Source: Candidatus Fermentibacterota bacterium (GTDB lineage: Bacteria > JAFGKV01). From it: a stretch of DNA of 20,076 nucleotides. Positions 16,428 to 20,076 of this stretch are shown piece by piece. The position numbers and the translations under genes are program-made. The stretch lies in contig JAFGKV010000091.1 in the NCBI GenBank assembly GCA_016928395.1, positions 1 through 20,076 on the forward strand, read 5' to 3'. Position 1 is the stretch's first letter. Each line of letters begins with the position of its first letter. The notes under the pieces are model-generated. The model searched no databases, was not told where the DNA came from, and saw only the letters and a list, made by a program, of their open reading frames with translations.

Positions 16428-16456
16428 AGATTACCCCGTGACCGGGGTATTGGCAA
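16428..16456 (-). promoter_or_regulatory. Candidate rnf promoter with a perfect palindrome in its spacer
   Basis: Read on the minus strand, TTGCCA (16456-16451) and TAATCT (16433-16428) lie 17 bp apart, a plausible -35 and a weak -10. Between and touching them is a perfect 7-bp inverted repeat with a 4-nt loop (TACCCCG 16432-16438, CGGGGTA 16443-16449). The site is about 100 bp upstream of rnfC. The palindrome could be an operator or an mRNA hairpin; no regulator gene lies nearby. The match is by eye and the -10 is poor. Confidence 0.3.
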
Positions 16457-16564
16457 TGCCGCACGCATGCACGTATCAGGCTGCCGTTCGGTCTCGGGAG
16501 GCACGGCTGCCCGCAGGTTCCTCTGGGAAGGCGGAGTGCGGAATGGTGGGTATACGGTGGACGA

Positions 16565-16600
16565 ATGGATGGATGGATGGAAGGACGGATGGAGGGAGGG
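16565..16600 (+). repeat. Tetranucleotide microsatellite (ANGG)9
   Basis: Nine consecutive 4-bp units fit ANGG: ATGG four times, then AAGG, ACGG, ATGG, AGGG, AGGG. The opposite strand is a pyrimidine-rich tract. It lies in the gap between fusA and rnfC, about 240 bp upstream of rnfC. The perfect part is only 16 bp long, so slippage would be modest. The rest of the 572-bp gap (16330-16901) shows no gene; the only other structures noted are the palindrome at 16432-16449 and a 6-bp hairpin at 16802-16817 that lacks a T-run. Confidence 0.8.
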
Positions 16601-16901
16601 AGAACATCGATGAGGGAAGGGGTCGCCATCGGAGTCGTTCATCCGACGATTCGACTGCACGACCGGCTGTAATAGCGATTGCCACGGGATTGCAGCATGG
16701 CGCGAGCTGATCGGCAGGCAGCACTAGGCAACCGTGACTCCGGCCTGAACCATGAACCCCTTTCTCCGCAAGAGATTCGTACTCTCAACCTCGAGAACAC
16801 CAGTGCGTCCGCGCACTCAGAAACCCGATTGGCATCTGGGCGGAGAGCAGGAGGGAACCCACCCGTCCTCGACCGTGGCCGCTTCTTCGGATACGAGTGT
16901 C

Positions 16902-18989
16902 CTATCGATCTCTGGACTCGCGCTGGGTCTTTATGATCTTCTCGGCGAGAGACGAGGGAACTGGCTCGTAGTCGGCGATGTGCATGGTGAACACGCCTCG
17001 GCCGCTGGTGAGATTGCGCAATTCTGATGAGTAGCCGAACATCTCGGCCAGGGGTACGAGAGCCTCCACAATGACCGAATCGGCGCGTTTCTCGAGATTG
17101 GCGACCTTGCCTCGCTTGGAATAGAATGAGGCGGTAACGGCACCGGTGTGTTCCTCCGGCGTGATGACTTCCACCGACATGACCGGTTCCAGAAGCACCA
17201 AGCCGGCCCGTCTGCATGCGTCGCGGAAGCCCACCGCTCCGCAAGTGCGGAATGCATGATCTGATGAATCGACCTCATGCGATGAGCCATCCAGCACGGT
17301 GACCTTGACTGCCACCATGGGGAACCCCGCAAAGGGCCCCTCGGCCATGGCGTCAGCAACGCCCTTTTCGATGGAGGTTATGTACTCGCGCGGGATTGCT
17401 CCTCCGATGATCTGGCTTTCGAACTGCAGGTCTGATCCGGTTTCGCCCGGCTCGACCCGGATAATCATGTGTGCGTACTGCCCGCGGCCGCCCGTCTGCT
17501 TCACATGGCGATGTTCGTGTACCACCACGCCCACCACGGTCTCCCGGTAAGCGACCTTGGGCGGTCCCGCCACAACCCCAACGCCAAACTCCCGCCGGAG
17601 GCGATCGACGATGATCTCCAGATGCAGTTCACCCATGCCTGAGATTACCACCTGGCCGGTTTCGGTGTTCACCCGGGACGTGAAGGTTGGGTCCTCCTCG
17701 GCCAAGCGGATGAGGCTGAGGGCCATCCGGTCGTCGTCGGCCCTGTTTTCCGGGGTCACCGCGATGCTCATCACTGGGGCAGGAAACTCTATTGCCTCCA
17801 GCAGCACAGGGTGATCCTCGCTGCAGAGGGTGTCGCCGGTGAAGGTGTCCGTCAGGCCTGCCACCGCCCCCACATCGCCCGCGTGAAGTTCGTCGACTGC
17901 CTCACGGCTGTTGGCGTGCATCTCGAACACGCGTCCGAGGCGCTGACGCTTGTCACGGGTAGAATTCAGCACATGCTCACCGGCCTTGAGGACGCCGGAG
18001 TACACTCGCACATAGGTCAGTTTCTTCACGTGTTTGTCCGCCTGCACCTTGAAGGCCAAGGCTGCCAGCGGGGCGTCGCTCTGGGGACGCTGGATGACTT
18101 GGATCCCTTTGGGATTGGTTCCCGCCATTGCGGGAAGGTCGACAGGTGAGGGGAGGTAGTCGACCACTGCGTCGAGGAGTCGTCGAATTCCCTTGTCCTT
18201 GCCTGCGGCTCCACACAAGACGGGGATGATCTTCCCGTGGAAGGTGGCCTGTCTCAACGCGAACACGATCTCGTCGCGCTCGGGTTCTTTGCCGTCGACG
18301 TACTTCTCCAGCAGAGTCTCGTCATGTTCGCTGACACGCTCGATCAGTCGCTCCCTGGCTTCAGCGGCAGGTTGCCTGAAGTCTTCCGGTATGGGGGCCT
18401 GCCGTAGCACTATCCCGTTCGGTGTCTCGTCGTAGAACACCGCCGACATGTTGACCAGGTCGACAATGCCCCGGAAGGAAGACTCCGCGCCTATGGGGAT
18501 CACAAGCGGTACGGCATTCGCGCCCAACTCCTCTCGAATCTCACGGACTACGGAGTCAAAATTGGCACCCATTCTGTCCATCTTGTTGACGAAGGCGAGC
18601 CGGGGCACACCATACTTCGCGGCCTGACGCCACACCGTCTCAGATTGGGGCTGCACCCCTCCTACCGCACAGAACACCGCTACGGCACCATCCAGTACAC
18701 GAAGAGAGCGCTCGACTTCCGCAGTGAAGTCAACATGCCCAGGAGTATCGATGATGTTGATCTTATGTTCGCGCCAGTAGGTGGTTGTGGTGGCCGATGT
18801 AATGGTAATGCCGCGTTCCCGCTCTTGTACCATCCAATCCATGGTCGCATCGCCGTCATCCACTTCTCCGATTCGGTGGCGCTTCCCGGTGAAGAACAGG
18901 ATACGTTCAGTGACCGTGGTCTTTCCGGCATCGACGTGGGCCATGATGCCGATATTCCGTACTTTGGCTATGTCAATCGAACGAGACAT
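16902..18989 (-). CDS. fusA: Translation elongation factor G
   Basis: The ribosomal translocase GTPase, 695 residues, normal length. G motifs are AHVDAGKT (17-24), RGITIT (59-64, switch I), DTPGHVDF (81-88) with catalytic His85, and NKMD (135-138); the G5-region motif reads CGAAGKDKG where GSAFKNKG is usual. Domain III (GMGELHLEI) and domain IV tips (KQTGGRGQY and [11 protein letters not shown]) are intact, as is domain V (LEPVM, then LTSGRG near the end). ATG 18989 is preferred over ATG 19025 because it begins at the family N-terminus and has GGAG 5 bp upstream. No rpsL, rpsG or tuf flanks it, so it may be a second EF-G or the only copy in a rearranged locus. Its upstream neighbour is divergent. 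Confidence 0.97.
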   Translation of the reverse strand: MSRSIDIAKVRNIGIMAHVDAGKTTVTERILFFTGKRHRIGEVDDGDATMDWMVQERERGITITSATTTTYWREHKINIIDTPGHVDFTAEVERSLRVLDGAVAVFCAVGGVQPQSETVWRQAAKYGVPRLAFVNKMDRMGANFDSVVREIREELGANAVPLVIPIGAESSFRGIVDLVNMSAVFYDETPNGIVLRQAPIPEDFRQPAAEARERLIERVSEHDETLLEKYVDGKEPERDEIVFALRQATFHGKIIPVLCGAAGKDKGIRRLLDAVVDYLPSPVDLPAMAGTNPKGIQVIQRPQSDAPLAALAFKVQADKHVKKLTYVRVYSGVLKAGEHVLNSTRDKRQRLGRVFEMHANSREAVDELHAGDVGAVAGLTDTFTGDTLCSEDHPVLLEAIEFPAPVMSIAVTPENRADDDRMALSLIRLAEEDPTFTSRVNTETGQVVISGMGELHLEIIVDRLRREFGVGVVAGPPKVAYRETVVGVVVHEHRHVKQTGGRGQYAHMIIRVEPGETGSDLQFESQIIGGAIPREYITSIEKGVADAMAEGPFAGFPMVAVKVTVLDGSSHEVDSSDHAFRTCGAVGFRDACRRAGLVLLEPVMSVEVITPEEHTGAVTASFYSKRGKVANLEKRADSVIVEALVPLAEMFGYSSELRNLTSGRGVFTMHIADYEPVPSSLAEKIIKTQRESRDR

Positions 18990-19326
18990 TTGTGCTCCGT
19001 CGAGAACGATCAGATTCTGCGTCAATGGCTGAGCAGTGGATGGGATGCGCCGGCGGCCCCTGCATTCCGAAAACTGCGCCCGAAGGCGCCAATATACGAA
19101 ACCTGCTCTGTTTTCGCACCTGAAGATTGGGTGCCGGTGTTGACGTCACATGTCCGACGGTGGAATTTGGCTCCCGGCCATACCTGGGACCGAGGGATGT
19201 CGCCGGCACGCTGTGCGGTAGATGGGCTGGGGAGAATGCCACTTCAGGGTCTCGAACTTCCGAGGCATCCACGCGAGCAGCGTGGCGGGTGTGCGTATGG
19301 TGTTCGCACAAGAAAGGATCTGTACC
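18990..19326. promoter_or_regulatory. Divergent intergenic region between fusA and the outer-membrane protein gene
   Basis: No gene is supported in these 337 bp. On the minus strand TATATT (19096-19091) is a good -10 for fusA without a recognisable -35. Just downstream of it a GCGCC/GGCGC stem (19076-19080 with 19085-19089) would close a UUCG tetraloop in the fusA transcript. On the plus strand, CCACGC/GCGTGG (19269-19274, 19280-19285) and TGTGCG/CGCACA (19290-19295, 19305-19310) are two perfect inverted repeats directly upstream of the ribosome-binding site of the outer-membrane protein gene. Confidence 0.35.
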
Positions 19327-19896
19327 ATGCATCGACTTGGTATCGTGGAACGCGGGAGGGTGACCATTCTTGTGGCTCTGATGGCGCTGTGGCTTCCGAC
19401 CGGCTCAGAGGCCCAGTACTTCTACGGCTACGGCATCGTTCAGCAGGCAGGCGGCGATGAGACCGTGGGTTTGGGCGTCCCCCTGGTCGTGAAGACAAGC
19501 ACACTCGGGGGAATCGAGGCGGGTCTCAATTTGGAGCGGGTCAACCTGGCTCTGGATTTCTTGTTCGGTTCGACCGATCTCACCATGGAAGGTGCCACTC
19601 TCGAAACGAAGCTTTTCTTCGTCGATGTCAACCTCGATTTCGTCGCGCTCAAACGACCGATAAGCCCCTTTGTTACTGCGGGAATCGGTTCAGTCAACTT
19701 TAGCGATTCCCACGTTGGTCCGGAACTATTCAACGAAACAGATTTCTCGTACAACGTGGGGGCAGGGCTCTGTGCGGCGTACAAGCGTCATTTCCTTGCC
19801 AAGGCCCTCTACCGTGCCACGTGGACGACGATGAAGGAGACGGATAGGGCGATTCGTTTCGATGGGCTCAGTTTTGGCTTGGGCTACGCTTTCTGA
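19327..19896 (+). CDS. Small outer-membrane beta-barrel protein
   Basis: A 189-residue protein. It has a Sec signal peptide (basic Arg9 and Arg11, hydrophobic 12-23, SEA cut after residue 29). The mature chain is about 160 residues of alternating hydrophobic/polar beta-strand pattern, with repeated Gly-aromatic turns (YFYGYG, VTAGIGSVNF, YNVGAGL) and a C-terminal GLSFGLGYAF. The terminal Phe in that pattern is the BAM recognition signal of outer-membrane barrels, so an eight-strand OmpW- or OmpA-like barrel is likely; no specific family is recognised. The start ATG 19327 has AAGGA about 8 bp upstream; an in-frame ATG at 19222 would spoil the signal peptide. No function can be assigned. Confidence 0.75.
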   Translation: MHRLGIVERGRVTILVALMALWLPTGSEAQYFYGYGIVQQAGGDETVGLGVPLVVKTSTLGGIEAGLNLERVNLALDFLFGSTDLTMEGATLETKLFFVDVNLDFVALKRPISPFVTAGIGSVNFSDSHVGPELFNETDFSYNVGAGLCAAYKRHFLAKALYRATWTTMKETDRAIRFDGLSFGLGYAF

Positions 19897-20019
19897 CAGG
19901 CACCTCTCGTCGCCCCCAGCAGCGTGCGTTCCTGTGGTGCCGCCGCCGCGCCCTCAGAGGCCCTCCTGAACCCTTGGCAGCTCCCCCCGCACCTAGCCCC
20001 CGTTTCCTAGTTACGCAGG

Positions 20020-20076
20020 AGGACAACCTCGGAGGGGTTGTAGGACAACGAGTTTCTGAGAGGTTGGTGTATTACC
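20020..20076. repeat. Repeat-like sequence at the right edge of the window
   Basis: AGGACAAC occurs twice (20020-20027, 20042-20049), and ACAACC (20023-20028) forms a stem with GGTTGT (20036-20041). This looks like the start of another intergenic element cut by the window end. The remainder of 19897-20076 holds no gene or terminator that I can see. Confidence 0.3.

Noticed and set aside
15748-16710. A 320-codon plus-strand frame opposite rnfC and running into the gap
   Set aside because: It is the complement of well-conserved rnfC sequence, then reads through the microsatellite as Asp-Gly-Trp repeats. It shows no domain or ribosome-binding site.
16679-16936. An 85-codon plus-strand frame opposite the end of fusA
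   Set aside because: No family resemblance and no ribosome-binding site; it overlaps conserved EF-G coding sequence at its end.

Overview
The window is GC-rich, densely coded DNA from a Gram-negative bacterium. It encodes an RND inner-membrane pump, a probable outer-membrane beta-barrel with a C-terminal Phe, and a complete Rnf redox complex. No rRNA, tRNA, CRISPR array, phage gene or transposase is visible. Many starts are GTG, genes are tightly packed, and the left edge holds structured intergenic repeats of a kind common in uncultured GC-rich lineages. The phylum cannot be fixed from this window.

Layout. Positions 1-672 hold two diverged copies of a composite repeat and no convincing gene. 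A 53-bp palindrome interrupts the second copy. A solitary RND permease (673-4035, +) follows, and its 3' end overlaps a convergent EamA/DMT transporter (4012-4956, -). A plus-strand pair comes next: a secreted CpcT/CpeT-family protein (5080-5733) overlapping a DNA-3-methyladenine glycosylase I gene (5730-6350). A B12-binding radical SAM protein (6471-7916, +) then converges on the end of a long minus-strand operon.

That operon reads rnfC, rnfD, rnfG, rnfE, rnfA, rnfB, a RseC-family gene, apbE and a multi-pass GT-C-like membrane protein, from 16329 down to 8097. Gaps are 11 bp or less, or the genes overlap, except for about 14 bp before the inferred apbE start. RnfC and RnfB carry the Fe-S centres. 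RnfA and RnfE are the membrane pair with conserved half-membrane cysteines. RnfD and RnfG carry TGAT flavinylation motifs, and the encoded ApbE is the enzyme expected to attach their FMN. Together they form a sodium- or proton-coupled ferredoxin:NAD oxidoreductase with its maturation factors. RnfB has one unusual feature: Asp228 replaces the fourth Cys of its last ferredoxin motif.

The right end has a 572-bp gap with a tetranucleotide microsatellite and a perfect palindrome upstream of rnfC. A lone fusA (EF-G) gene (16902-18989, -) follows, away from the usual rpsL/rpsG/tuf context, and is divergent from the small outer-membrane protein gene (19327-19896, +). The last 180 bp hold no gene.

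Nothing here is a clear new multi-gene system. The best leads are the Asp-for-Cys change in RnfB, the RND permease with apparent extra membrane spans, the CpcT homologue outside a phycobilin context, the GT-C-like gene at the end of the rnf operon, and the nested repeats at the left edge. All family assignments come from reading motifs by eye; no database search was run.
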